A DNA stretch of 39,758 bases from Bdellovibrionales bacterium (GTDB taxonomy: Bacteria; Bdellovibrionota_C; UBA2361; RFPC01), in NCBI GenBank assembly GCA_020434495.1, contig JAGRAT010000003.1, positions 1 to 39,758 of the forward strand, given 5' to 3'. The notes under the pieces were generated by a model. The model was not told the origin of the DNA and made no database searches. It was given only the letters and a program-made list of their open reading frames with translations. Position numbers and translations under genes: made by a program. Below, piece by piece: positions 7,354 through 15,855 of the stretch. Position 1 is the stretch's first letter. Every line of letters starts with the position of its first letter.

Positions 7354-7556
7354 AATACATCCGTTTAACTGGGTCCCAGAGCATAGCCGAAAAGGAGGGT
7401 CAGGGCGAGATATCGTTCTGGCAAAGAAAGTTGGCCTCAGAGCTGTTAGTTTTTGGTTCTCGCGTATATCTAATTGTGCTATTCCTGCATCTATTGAATA
7501 ACTACTCATACTAATGAGTTAGCCCGGATATACTCGTCAGAGAAAGGTCAAACAGA

Positions 7557-8846
7557 ATGTCAGAACAGAAAGCAACCATTACTTTTCCAGAAGGGAATTC
7601 AATCGAACTGCCAGTATCGGAGGGGAGCGAGAAGGAGAAGGCTATAGATATCTCTAACCTTCGAGCCCAATCAGGATACATCACACTAGACCCCGGTTAC
7701 GGAAACACTGGGAGCTGTGACAGCGCCATTACGTTTATTGATGGTGAGCAGGGGATTCTCCGTTATCGTGGATACAAAATAGAGGATCTTGCAGAGCACA
7801 GCTCTTTCCTTGAAACCTCTTATCTCTTAATCAACGGTAAGCTTCCTACAGCGAAGGAGTTGCAAACATTTGATGACAAGATTCGCATGCACACCCTTCT
7901 GCACGAAGATGTGAAAAGTTTCTATGATGGTTTTCCGCGTGATGCGCATCCTATGGCTATCCTTGCCTCAGTTGTCGTGTCGCTTTCCTCCTTTTATCAG
8001 GATGAAGCGGGAAGTCCAGAGGAGGTATCGTACCTCAACAGTATCCGATTGATGGCAAAGCTGCCGACTATCGCTGCGTGGGCATATAAAAAGTCGATTG
8101 GGCATCCGTTTACCTATCCGGATAATAAGCGCAGCTACTCGGAGAACTTCCTCTATATGATGTTTGGGCTCCCGGTAGAAAAATACGAGGTAGATCCGCT
8201 AATCGTTGAAGTGCTTGATACCTTGCTAATTTTGCACGCTGACCACGAACAGAACTGTTCCACCTCAACAGTTCGAATCGTAAGAAGTTCTGGTGTGAAC
8301 CTCTTCGCTTCGATAGCTGCTGGAATCTGTGCTCTATGGGGGTGGCGTCATGGTGGAGCGAACCAGCAGGTAATCGAGATGCTCAATCACATCCGTGAGG
8401 ACGGCGGAGATGTGAAGAAGTACATCGCGATGGCTAAGGATAAGGACAGTGGTTTCCGACTGATGGGATTCGGTCACCGTGTGTACAAGAATTACGATCC
8501 ACGGGCGAGCGTGATTCGCAAAAAATGTGAACAGGTACTTCAGAAGTTGAATAATAATGATCCAACTCTTGAAATTGCTCGAAAGCTAGAAGAAGCAGCC
8601 TTGAATGACGACTACTTTAAGGAGCGTAATCTCTATCCGAACGTCGATTTCTATAGTGGTATCCTCTATAAAGCGATGAGGATTCCAGTAAACGCCTTTA
8701 CCGTAATGTTTGCGCTTGGGCGGCTTCCTGGTTGGATCGCTCACGCGAAGGAGTACACTGAAGATCCAAAGAACAGAATTGGACGACCTCGCCAGGTGTA
8801 CACTGGAGAAACCGAACGCGAGTACGTGCCGATCGACAAGCGCTAA
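7557..8846 (+). CDS. gltA: Citrate synthase
   Basis: It condenses oxaloacetate and acetyl-CoA to citrate, the entry step of the TCA cycle. The 429-residue length is that of type II (hexameric, Gram-negative) enzymes. The N-terminal beta domain is present (ATITFPEGNSIELPV, LDPGYGNTGSCDSAITFIDG). Catalytic residues are visible: His about 265 in WRHGGANQ, His about 306 in GFGHRVYKNYDPR, and Asp about 363 in NVDFYSG. The signature HADHEQNCSTSTVR is intact. An AAAGG about 10 bases before ATG 7557 supports the start. It converges with the pdhA-pdhB-carbonic anhydrase operon, placing pyruvate oxidation and citrate formation side by side. Confidence 0.97.
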   Translation: MSEQKATITFPEGNSIELPVSEGSEKEKAIDISNLRAQSGYITLDPGYGNTGSCDSAITFIDGEQGILRYRGYKIEDLAEHSSFLETSYLLINGKLPTAKELQTFDDKIRMHTLLHEDVKSFYDGFPRDAHPMAILASVVVSLSSFYQDEAGSPEEVSYLNSIRLMAKLPTIAAWAYKKSIGHPFTYPDNKRSYSENFLYMMFGLPVEKYEVDPLIVEVLDTLLILHADHEQNCSTSTVRIVRSSGVNLFASIAAGICALWGWRHGGANQQVIEMLNHIREDGGDVKKYIAMAKDKDSGFRLMGFGHRVYKNYDPRASVIRKKCEQVLQKLNNNDPTLEIARKLEEAALNDDYFKERNLYPNVDFYSGILYKAMRIPVNAFTVMFALGRLPGWIAHAKEYTEDPKNRIGRPRQVYTGETEREYVPIDKR

Positions 8847-8847
8847 G

Positions 8848-8871
8848 ACTTGAGTTGCTACTTGAGTTGCT
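8848..8871. repeat. 12-bp tandem duplication at gene junction
   Basis: ACTTGAGTTGCT occurs twice head to tail (8848-8859 and 8860-8871). It spans the stop codon and last residues of the carbonic-anhydrase gene and most of the 11-base gap to gltA. It looks like a slippage duplication that left both stops intact. Confidence 0.85.
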
Positions 8872-9376
8872 GAGAGTAGTACTGAGCCGTTTCAATATAG
8901 TGGGTGACCCCACTTACGGTGAATTTGCGCTCTAGCTCAGATACTTCCCGAAGGACTTTGGCTGGCACTCCCGCCGCCATCATATTCTTTGGGATGATGA
9001 ATTTCATACGAACGAGGGACTGCGCTGCCACCATGGCGTCTTCTTCAACGACTGACTCATCAAGAACAGTAGCTTGCATACCGATTAGTGCCCTGTCTTT
9101 TACGTGGCAACCATGAAGGACGGCGCCATGACCAACAGTAACTTCATCTTCGCATACGCATGGCCCAAGTCCTCGGGACGTATGCATGACAACATTCTCT
9201 TGGATATTCGTTCGCTTCCCGATGACGATAGGGTTGATATCACCCCTTAGTACGGCTCCAAAAAACACAGAGCTCTCTTCGCCAATGGTGACGTCACCAA
9301 TGACGTATGCATTGGGAGCAATGAATACTCCTTCAGCTATCTGCGGTGTCTTTCCACGATAAGGAATAACCGGCAT
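8858..9376 (-). CDS. Gamma-class carbonic anhydrase family protein
   Basis: This is a left-handed beta-helix protein of 172 residues built from hexapeptide repeats (IAEGVFIAPNAYVIGDVTIG, SSVFFGAVLRGD, and so on). The three metal-binding histidines of the gamma carbonic anhydrase family are visible: His in NVVMHTS and two in VGHGAVLHGC. Related YrdA/PaaY-type proteins bind zinc or iron, and some hydrate CO2. It is the third gene of an operon with pdhA and pdhB, 11 bases after pdhB. This makes a link to CO2 released by pyruvate dehydrogenase plausible but unproven. The C-terminal helix (HYIETAQYYSQQLK) is typical. Confidence 0.93.
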   Translation of the reverse strand: MPVIPYRGKTPQIAEGVFIAPNAYVIGDVTIGEESSVFFGAVLRGDINPIVIGKRTNIQENVVMHTSRGLGPCVCEDEVTVGHGAVLHGCHVKDRALIGMQATVLDESVVEEDAMVAAQSLVRMKFIIPKNMMAAGVPAKVLREVSELERKFTVSGVTHYIETAQYYSQQLK

Positions 9377-9387
9377 GGGTGAGGCCT

Positions 9388-10419
9388 CTACCGAAGGACC
9401 TGATGGACGGCTTGTATGCAGCGATCCTTAGAAGGCAGGATGACGGACTCAAGAGATTTTGAGTACGGCATCGGGATCTCCAAGGAGGATACGAGTCCAA
9501 CTGGTGCATCAAGCTCGTCAAATATCTTGGTGCTGATAAGATGGCTAATATAGGCTCCGAAGCTAGACATCTCATGCTGCTCCTGAATGATGACAGCGCG
9601 ATGAGTTTTCGCGACCGAAGTAAATATAGCTTCCTCATCAAGTGGGCGAAGGGTTCGCAAATCTACCACTTCGGCTGATATCCCTTCAGCTTCCAGTGCG
9701 CTTGCTACCTCCAGTGTCAGGAAGACGTTTTTTGACCAGGTGATAAGGGTTACATCAGAACCCTCTTTTTTGATGTCAGCTACCCCAAGTGGGATGGTGT
9801 ACTCCTCTTCTGGAACCGGTCCTTTGAGGCTGTAGGTAAGCTCTGACTCAAAGAAGCAGACTGGATTGTCATCTCGGATGCTGCTTTTTAGCAGTCCCTT
9901 CATGTCGTACGGAGTGGAGGGGCATACAACCTTGAGTCCTGGGGTGTAGGCATACCAGTGTTCAAATGAGTTCGCGTGTTGCGCACCCAACTGATAGGCG
10001 GCACCACCGGCGCCACGGAATGTTATCGGCATCTTCAACTGTCCAGCAGACATGAGCCGTCCCTTGGCCGCCGTGTTGATGATCTGATCAATTGCGACTA
10101 ACGAAAAGTTGAAGGTCATAAATTCAACAATCGGACGAAGTCCGCACATCGCAGCCCCAATACCAATTCCGGAAAATCCGTTTTCGGCTATAGGGGTATC
10201 GATTACACGTTTGGCTCCGAACTCGTCGAGCATCCCTTTGGAGCATTTGTAGGCCCCATTGTATGCACCAACTTCTTCTCCCATAAGAACTATGGAGCCA
10301 TCGTGGCGCATCTCTTCACTCATCGCTTCTTTTAGCGCATCTCGAATGGCAATTTGTCGCATTTCTACCTGTTCGCTCACTGGACTACTTGTGCCTCCAC
10401 TAGGGACTGGTGATTCCAA
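9388..10419 (-). CDS. pdhB: Pyruvate dehydrogenase E1 component, beta subunit
   Basis: It is the beta subunit of the alpha2-beta2 thiamine-diphosphate-dependent E1, which decarboxylates pyruvate and passes the acetyl group to lipoyl-E2. The 343-residue product has the transketolase pyrimidine-binding domain (GEEVGAYNGAYKCSKGML, DTPIAENGFSGIGIG, AQHANSFEHWY) at about residues 20-200. The C-terminal transketolase domain (VTLITWSKNVFLTLEVASAL, EVVDLRTLRPLDEEAI) follows. The start is TTG 10419: AGGAG lies 6 bases upstream, overlapping the pdhA stop region. The internal ATG at 10362 has a weaker site. The 9-base gap to pdhA indicates translational coupling. A branched-chain E1 is the main alternative. 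No E2 or E3 gene is in the window. Confidence 0.92.
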   Translation of the reverse strand: MESPVPSGGTSSPVSEQVEMRQIAIRDALKEAMSEEMRHDGSIVLMGEEVGAYNGAYKCSKGMLDEFGAKRVIDTPIAENGFSGIGIGAAMCGLRPIVEFMTFNFSLVAIDQIINTAAKGRLMSAGQLKMPITFRGAGGAAYQLGAQHANSFEHWYAYTPGLKVVCPSTPYDMKGLLKSSIRDDNPVCFFESELTYSLKGPVPEEEYTIPLGVADIKKEGSDVTLITWSKNVFLTLEVASALEAEGISAEVVDLRTLRPLDEEAIFTSVAKTHRAVIIQEQHEMSSFGAYISHLISTKIFDELDAPVGLVSSLEIPMPYSKSLESVILPSKDRCIQAVHQVLR

Positions 10420-10428
10420 AGTTCACTC

Positions 10429-11376
10429 CTATACGTAGACATAGTTAGCCGCTGTGGATTCATCTGGATATGGCGATTCCTCAGCAAACTTCACCGCTTC
10501 TTGAATCTCGGCTTCGACAGCGTTTTCAATGTTCGCTCTTTTCGTTCCCATGCCGAGGGAATCGAGCTTTTGGCCCATAAGTTCGATGGCGTCTCGATCT
10601 TTATGGATCTGCACCATCTCTTTGGTTCGATACTGTTGAGGATCTGCCATGGAGTGGCCGCGGTAGCGATAGGTCTTCACCTCGATAAGAGTCGGCTGAT
10701 TCTGCTCGCGGGCACGTTGCACTGCTGTGTGCACTTTTGAGCGAACTTCAAAAATATCGTGCCCATCAATTGTGTCTCTCGCCATCGGGTAGCCGAGCGC
10801 TCTGATGGAAAGGTCTTCGGTTGGGAATGTTTTCTCAATTGGAGTTCCCATTGCGTATTCGTTGTTCTCGATAAGATATACAACCGGTAGGCCCCATAGC
10901 GCTGCAAGCGACAACCCTTCGTGGAATGGACCGATATTGATTGCACCGTCTCCTAGAAAGCACAGAGTAACGCCGCGTTCTTCTTTGTACTTTTGTGCGA
11001 AGGCTAAGCCAGCAGCTATTGGCACCTGTCCACCGACAATTCCCCAGCCGCCGTAGAAATTATTCTCGATATCAAAGAAGTGCATAGACCCACCACGTCC
11101 TTCGACGCAACCGGTGGCTCGGCCGAGAAGTTCGGCCATTCCAGCTTTGGCGGATCCGCCTCTAGCTAGGTAGTGCCCGTGACAACGATATCCAGTGATG
11201 ATCTTATCTTGTCGTTCTAAAACGGAGAGTGCGCCTACGGCCACGGCCTCCTGCCCAATATAGAGGTGAAGAAATCCTCCAATCTTTCTCTCGGTGTAGA
11301 GCCTCGCCGCTTCTTCCTCGAAGCGTCTAATTCGAAGCATCTTCTCGTACAGCTCACAAAGAAGCTCGTTATCCAT
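10429..11376 (-). CDS. pdhA: Pyruvate dehydrogenase E1 component, alpha subunit
   Basis: It is the thiamine-diphosphate-binding alpha subunit of E1, about 315 residues. The TPP motif is complete: it begins GDGAINIGPFHEG and ends YLIENN about 27 residues later. Other landmarks are HLYIGQEAVAVG, the RCHGHYLARGG segment and the phosphorylation-loop-like TYRYRGHSMADPQQYR, which favours pyruvate dehydrogenase over branched-chain enzymes. I chose ATG 11376, which has GGAA about 10 bases upstream. The frame continues to 11439, but that extension is a hydrophobic stretch without homology. It is the first gene of pdhA-pdhB-gamma carbonic anhydrase and diverges from the RuvC-like gene at 11487. Confidence 0.92.
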   Translation of the reverse strand: MDNELLCELYEKMLRIRRFEEEAARLYTERKIGGFLHLYIGQEAVAVGALSVLERQDKIITGYRCHGHYLARGGSAKAGMAELLGRATGCVEGRGGSMHFFDIENNFYGGWGIVGGQVPIAAGLAFAQKYKEERGVTLCFLGDGAINIGPFHEGLSLAALWGLPVVYLIENNEYAMGTPIEKTFPTEDLSIRALGYPMARDTIDGHDIFEVRSKVHTAVQRAREQNQPTLIEVKTYRYRGHSMADPQQYRTKEMVQIHKDRDAIELMGQKLDSLGMGTKRANIENAVEAEIQEAVKFAEESPYPDESTAANYVYV

Positions 11377-11486
11377 AAAACAGATTCCAAAAAAAGAGTC
11401 GGTAAAAAGTAGTAGTATGGGAAGAAGAAGGCAACTCACTTCATTGTTTGGAGGGCGTAAAGTTCGTAACCTAGCTGTCAGAGCTT

Positions 11487-12116
11487 ATGCGAAGACTGTT
11501 TGCCGTTGACCCTAGCCTTACCTGTTCTGGATGGGCCCTTTTCTGTGGAGGGGGCGGGGAGCTATTGGCCGTTGGGAAGATTCGAGCCAAGGGGCCGTCC
11601 ATTCCTATGGCGAATAGGTTGAAGGATCTACAGGAGAAGGTAAGAGGGGTGTTTGATACGATCGGCCTGGATGGGAACGATGTTTTAGTTTGTGAGGCTC
11701 CAACCACAATGCGGGACCCGCGAGCAGCTCTCGTGGTGGAGCAGGTGCGGGGAATCTTCGAATCGGTAGCCCGAGAGCTCGGGACTCGGGTACCTGGCAG
11801 AATAAATCCACGTTCAGTGCAGTATGAGTTGATGGGGCTCAAGGGGAAGCAGTTGAAGCGAGAGATTGTAAAACAGGTAGCACACGATGTGGCTGAGCGA
11901 TTATTCGGTGAAAAACTTACCCGTCTCGGACTGCCGCTCGGTGCATCTAAAGGTAAGCATCAAGATATTGTTGACGCAGTGCTTCTTGGTGCGTATGGCT
12001 TCTCAAAGATTACTCATGCAGAGAAGGTAGGAGAACCGTGGGAAAACTTTTTTTCACAGAACGAACCGCGAAAGCGGTCCGCAGCGCGACTCGGCGTTTT
12101 GGGATCCTCTTCGTAG
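11487..12116 (+). CDS. RuvC-like Holliday junction resolvase/nuclease
   Basis: This RNase H-fold nuclease resembles RuvC. It opens with FAVDPSLTCSGWALF (Asp8), then a second acidic residue in VLVCEAPTTM (Glu70), ALVVEQVRGIFES, and a terminal HQDIVDAVLLGAYG with His158, Asp160 and Asp163. These correspond to the four-residue metal site of RuvC. At 209 residues it is a little longer than RuvC (about 170), with a basic, poorly ordered tail. No ruvA or ruvB is nearby, so it may be the housekeeping resolvase or a separate RuvC-family enzyme. Its last 79 bases overlap the start of the next gene in another frame, and the overlap encodes that tail. Confidence 0.75.
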   Translation: MRRLFAVDPSLTCSGWALFCGGGGELLAVGKIRAKGPSIPMANRLKDLQEKVRGVFDTIGLDGNDVLVCEAPTTMRDPRAALVVEQVRGIFESVARELGTRVPGRINPRSVQYELMGLKGKQLKREIVKQVAHDVAERLFGEKLTRLGLPLGASKGKHQDIVDAVLLGAYGFSKITHAEKVGEPWENFFSQNEPRKRSAARLGVLGSSS

Positions 12117-13204
12117 TCTCCCTGTTTGCGCTAGTCCCCTTGCTCGTGCTTGGAGGGGCTTCTGCGCAGGTTCGTACGAATCTCAGCAATCACATTCACG
12201 ATCCGCGCGGTGAGCCGGACCTCACGATCTGTTCCCAGAACTTGAAGAACTTGGGCTCCCTCTCGGACATGAATCGCCGCGGTGAGACCATGGAAGAAGC
12301 GGATCGAAGCGAGAAAATTACTGCGCTAACAAAAAGGTTTCAGGCCGTAGACTGTGATGTCATCGCAGTACAAGAGCTTCTTGGATCGGATGAAGATAAG
12401 TCCAAAGCCGTTCTTAATGAAATCGGCAAGGCGTTAAAGTATCGCACCAACCTCGAGTATGATTCCTACGTAGGACCATCGAACGACAAGGCCGCACGAC
12501 TCGGGTTTCTTGTGAAGAAGAGTCGCATCGAATACGACGGCCTCACTTCATTTGTAAATGTTGAGCTTCCGAAGATCTCTGAGGAGCTCGATGCCAGAAA
12601 GTTTGCAAGGGGTCCTCTCGAGCTTCGATTACGGGTGACGGGAAAGGGAGATGCCGTTGCTCGAAAATTTATTATCGTGAATTTTCATTTCAAGTCTCGG
12701 GCATTCAATAGCGCTGACGGATCCGATCTCTCTTGGGAAACCTATCGGATGGAGATGGCTGAAGCCCTTAGGCGGATAGTGACTCGTAGGCATCCAGAAA
12801 CGCTGAAGGGGGATGGAAGTGTATTGGTGCTGCTTGGGGATCGAAACAGTCATTTTGATTCTGCGAGTGCAAAATTGCTGACGGGCGAACTTGTACTTCC
12901 GCGCTTCCAGGGTGAAGCCGCTTGCCGTTTAAATAAACGCGGTATTCCGCTTTGTCAGCCTGGTGCCGCTATACCACCAGCGTTTGTTAGTGTGCTAACG
13001 ACAGATCCACAAACTTTCCGAACCCCTGGAACCTATCGTTATGAAGATACCTTCAGTTGGATAGATGACATTCTTGTCCCGGTAGCAAACCTTCCTTTTC
13101 TTTATGCTGAAGCCGGCGTGGAGGGGGACTACGATTCTGGAACCTTAAATCTCTACGAAGAGGCGTCTGACCACGCGCTCGTCTATGCAAGGTTTAATTG
13201 GTAG
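12038..13204 (+). CDS. Secreted endonuclease/exonuclease/phosphatase-family protein
   Basis: The product has 388 residues. A basic N-terminus and hydrophobic segment (FGILFVVSLFALVPLLVLGG, then ASAQ) form a signal peptide. The rest is an EEP-fold hydrolase (DNase I-like). Visible catalytic motifs are SQNLKNLG, DVIAVQELLG (metal-binding Glu), NFHFKSR, LLGDRNSH (GDxN-type) and the terminal SDHALVYARF. Likely activities are an extracytoplasmic nuclease or phosphodiesterase; the substrate is unknown. The GTG start at 12038 is supported by AGGAG 5 bases upstream. It lies inside the RuvC-like gene, so translation of the two is probably coupled. The 3' end overlaps the convergent glycosyltransferase gene by 11 bases. 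Confidence 0.85.
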   Translation: MGKLFFTERTAKAVRSATRRFGILFVVSLFALVPLLVLGGASAQVRTNLSNHIHDPRGEPDLTICSQNLKNLGSLSDMNRRGETMEEADRSEKITALTKRFQAVDCDVIAVQELLGSDEDKSKAVLNEIGKALKYRTNLEYDSYVGPSNDKAARLGFLVKKSRIEYDGLTSFVNVELPKISEELDARKFARGPLELRLRVTGKGDAVARKFIIVNFHFKSRAFNSADGSDLSWETYRMEMAEALRRIVTRRHPETLKGDGSVLVLLGDRNSHFDSASAKLLTGELVLPRFQGEAACRLNKRGIPLCQPGAAIPPAFVSVLTTDPQTFRTPGTYRYEDTFSWIDDILVPVANLPFLYAEAGVEGDYDSGTLNLYEEASDHALVYARFNW

Positions 13205-14249
13205 GGTGCTGCTCGCGAGCGGTGGTGTCCTTTCCCGCCTCTTTTACGGGGACGAGATTCTTTAGGAACTGTTCTGCAACCTTTTCCTTTGAAAACTTAG
13301 TCGCGTAACGAGCACACTCGTAACGATCGCCGTGTCGCAAAGCTTCCTCAATAGCTACCCGCAGGTCGTCGTGCATAGCGCCAAGCTGCGGTGAAGCGAG
13401 GATATCTTTCGGACCTGTTACAGGAAATGCCGCTACCGGAACACCGCTTGCAAGTGCTTCAACTACTACACGGCCGAACGTATCAGTAAGACTTGGAAAA
13501 ACAAAAACATCCCCCTCGCAGTAGGCTTGTGCCAGTTCTTCTCCGCTTTTCTCCCCCAAAAACTCCACTTCTGGGTACTTTGCCTTGAGGGTTTGCAGAT
13601 AGGGGCCATCTCCAACGATCCGTTTCGTTCCGTCGCCAAGATCGAGATTGAGGAATGCTTCGAGGTTTTTCTCGACGGATACTCGTCCTATATAAAGATA
13701 GATCGGACGCTTGCTTGTATTGTCTTTGCGTTCTCTTTGGTAGAAGCAGTTCGGATCGTAGCTCCCGGTCCACTCGGCAACCTTCTGAAAACCTTTCTGT
13801 CTCAGAATTTCCATCATCGACTTCGATCGGGTCATGGTGAGTTCCGCAGCAGAGTGAAACCACCAGAGCGAATTCCAGGTGAGACTGCTTGGAACGAGCA
13901 TGAGCTTGCTCAAGTATTCTGGCCACAGTGTGTGAAACGAAGTGGTAAATTTCAAATTTCTATCGACGCAGTGGCTGCGGGTGAGAATTCCAATTGGTCC
14001 TTCGGTCGCTATGTGAATGTGATCGGGTTTAAACTCTTCGAAGAGAGTCACTACCTTTTTGGGAGAAGGAATTGGCATTGGGATTTGTGGATAAATAGGG
14101 TTTGGCATCGTCTTATCGGGACCGATAAGTGCCACTTCATGACCGAGTCCTTCGAGCACTTCCCGAGTTTCTTGGAGTGACTTTGAAACTCCATTCACCT
14201 GAGGGTAATAGGTGTCGGTTGCGAGTATTATTCTTTTTGGGGAAGTCAT
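13194..14249 (-). CDS. GT4-family glycosyltransferase
   Basis: This is a retaining GT-B glycosyltransferase of about 351 residues. The N-terminal domain has TDTYYPQVNGVSKSLQETRE (glycine-rich acceptor loop), HIHIATEGPIGILTR and TSFHTLWPEYL. The C-terminal domain has LYIGRVSVEKNLEAFL, KRIVGDGPYL and the nucleotide-sugar site SLTDTFGRVVVEALASGVPV. This variant (TDTFG instead of E-x-FG) is typical of the PimB/MgdA-like branch that glycosylates membrane lipids. A role in glycolipid or envelope polysaccharide synthesis is likely; donor and acceptor are unknown. ATG 14249 was chosen over 14303 because family N-termini begin just before RIILATDTYYP. Confidence 0.9.
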   Translation of the reverse strand: MTSPKRIILATDTYYPQVNGVSKSLQETREVLEGLGHEVALIGPDKTMPNPIYPQIPMPIPSPKKVVTLFEEFKPDHIHIATEGPIGILTRSHCVDRNLKFTTSFHTLWPEYLSKLMLVPSSLTWNSLWWFHSAAELTMTRSKSMMEILRQKGFQKVAEWTGSYDPNCFYQRERKDNTSKRPIYLYIGRVSVEKNLEAFLNLDLGDGTKRIVGDGPYLQTLKAKYPEVEFLGEKSGEELAQAYCEGDVFVFPSLTDTFGRVVVEALASGVPVAAFPVTGPKDILASPQLGAMHDDLRVAIEEALRHGDRYECARYATKFSKEKVAEQFLKNLVPVKEAGKDTTAREQHPTN

Positions 14250-14350
14250 AGACGGTTTTATCGGATACTTCGTTTCTTGATGCAACGACCTCTCTATCCC
14301 CAAAGACCCGCTAACGCATCTTTATCTCTATATCAGAGCTACTCGCTCCA

Positions 14351-14980
14351 TTACTCCCAGCTAATCTTCTCTACCCAAATAATTTCACAGGCTCCGGCTC
14401 CTTTGTCATCGCGAGTTTGAGAGCTGATGAACGTTCTGCCGCTATCATTCTGAGCTTTTATGAGATAGCCATCTACTGAGATGACGTCATCCAGGCGAAC
14501 ACGTAAGAGCTGATCTCTCACCGCGTCATTGCTCGGGATCATATGCATGTTTGCGCTGTGGAGAGAGATGGTATCAGCAGGTAAGGGGAGCCTTCGGGTG
14601 CTCCATCCGTAAAATCTTCCCACCTGAGAAATGGAGAGTTGATTAAGCACTTGCGAGTCAGACATCGGTCCCCAGCCCATCGCAAAATCCACTGGTGACA
14701 GCGATGCCATGCGATCAAAATAGTATCGGGTAGTACTCAGTACTCTTCCTCTCATCTGAAATGAGCAGAGAGGCACTATGGTGTAACCGTAAGCCCTCCA
14801 AGATTGATCCGAGGAGAGCGCCTGTTGTGCTGGTGATTCTGGAGCAACCTCACCCGGAGGAAGTTTATACTTTGGTCCCGAGGAGAAGCCGAAGCAGAGT
14901 ACGAGTACGACCATACTTCCCATAAAAACATATGGGAGATACTTCATCACTGCTTGCCGATTCAAGTTTGCCGTACTCAC
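14351..14980 (-). CDS. Conserved membrane-anchored protein of unknown function
   Basis: The product has 209 residues. One N-terminal transmembrane helix (YVFMGSMVVLVLCFGF) is followed by a periplasmic domain with the recognisable block RVLSTTRYYFDRMASLSP, then VDFAMGWGPMSDSQVLNQL, ISQVGRFYGWSTR and SLHSANMHMIPSND. To my knowledge similar blocks recur in uncharacterised proteins of many proteobacteria; I know of no established function. The final part, VRLDDVISVDGYLIKA, suggests a small beta domain. GTG 14980 is used; ATG 14947 (12th codon) is an alternative. It is in the same orientation as the GT4 gene, 101 bases upstream of its start. Confidence 0.8.
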   Translation of the reverse strand: MSTANLNRQAVMKYLPYVFMGSMVVLVLCFGFSSGPKYKLPPGEVAPESPAQQALSSDQSWRAYGYTIVPLCSFQMRGRVLSTTRYYFDRMASLSPVDFAMGWGPMSDSQVLNQLSISQVGRFYGWSTRRLPLPADTISLHSANMHMIPSNDAVRDQLLRVRLDDVISVDGYLIKAQNDSGRTFISSQTRDDKGAGACEIIWVEKISWE

Positions 14981-15173
14981 GGACGAGACATCCCCTCTTC
15001 GTAGTATATCTTAGTGGCGTACACATTCTATGGGGACATGCAGATCCAGTAAAGCAATCTCATCGGCCTCAATCGCGTGGTCCTCCGCGATAGATCTAAA
15101 CCGGATCCTCCGCTCATGCGAAGCACGGTTCTGCCATTCACTTAACTTCTCAGTCTCGATTCCAGATAGCTCG

Positions 15174-15674
15174 CTACTTGTACGTCATGCATCCGAGTCC
15201 AGATGAGGTTCTAAAATCCTGACAACCACGTCGTCTCTGTTGATCGGTGCACCGTCCTGGCCACGCTCCAGTTGGGCAATGATCTGGCTTGTTGTAATGG
15301 TGGTCATGCGACTGAGGGCGAGGTCTTGAGTAAGAGCCAGGGTACGAGCCGTAGTGATGATCGTGATCCCACCAATTTCCATAATTCCCGGGACGATTAT
15401 ACCCGTATTGGGAATGCCCACGAATCTCAAATCTGGCACGGCAACCATCTGCTACCCATATTCCCCCCTGACGAACACCCCAGGTGCGACCTTCATTGCA
15501 CGATGCCTTGCTAATTTTCTCTATAAATATGACGTCAGAGCGATACCGAATCGGGGCTGAGCAGAAGTGGTATCCGCCTCGCGATTCACAGGTCAGAACA
15601 TCGCTAGCGAATGCACTCAGGGGTTGAAGAAAAACAAAAACAAGGGTTGTTATCAAAAAGGTAGCTGACTTCAT
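15174..15674 (-). CDS. Secreted DUF3011 domain protein
   Basis: The product has 166 residues. A signal peptide (SATFLITTLVFVFLQPLSAF, then ASD) is followed by a DUF3011-type domain at about residues 25-90. This has the cysteine pattern LTCESRGGYHFCS, SKASCNEGRTWGVRQ and GIWVADGCRARFEI. The second half is low-complexity, rich in His, Tyr, Gly and Pro (WDHDHHYG, SHDHHYNKPDHC) and could bind metal. Four further cysteines lie near the C-terminus. ATG 15674 is preferred, with AGGA 9 bases upstream. Function is unknown; DUF3011 proteins are periplasmic or secreted. Confidence 0.85.
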   Translation of the reverse strand: MKSATFLITTLVFVFLQPLSAFASDVLTCESRGGYHFCSAPIRYRSDVIFIEKISKASCNEGRTWGVRQGGIWVADGCRARFEIRGHSQYGYNRPGNYGNWWDHDHHYGSYPGSYSRPRPQSHDHHYNKPDHCPTGAWPGRCTDQQRRRGCQDFRTSSGLGCMTYK

Positions 15675-15855
15675 TTCTATCAATCCTGTTTAAACTCAAG
15701 CAATTGGTTGCTCGTGAGAACTCATCAATTATCCAGATTGACGGGAACAGGAATAAATAAGTGTCATCTTTTTTATAGCAGCAAAATCCTGAGGTTGAGT
15801 CCGTTTCAATGCCAAACCCATCATCTCACGCTAGATTCGGTCTCGGAGGCTAATA

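Noticed and set aside
10362-10419. ATG 10362 as the pdhB start
   Set aside because: TTG 10419 has AGGAG at ideal spacing and gives a 9-base junction with pdhA; the ATG site is weaker.
13527-14180. 217-codon plus-strand frame opposite the GT4 gene
   Set aside because: The minus strand carries a clear glycosyltransferase with family motifs; this frame has no recognisable features.
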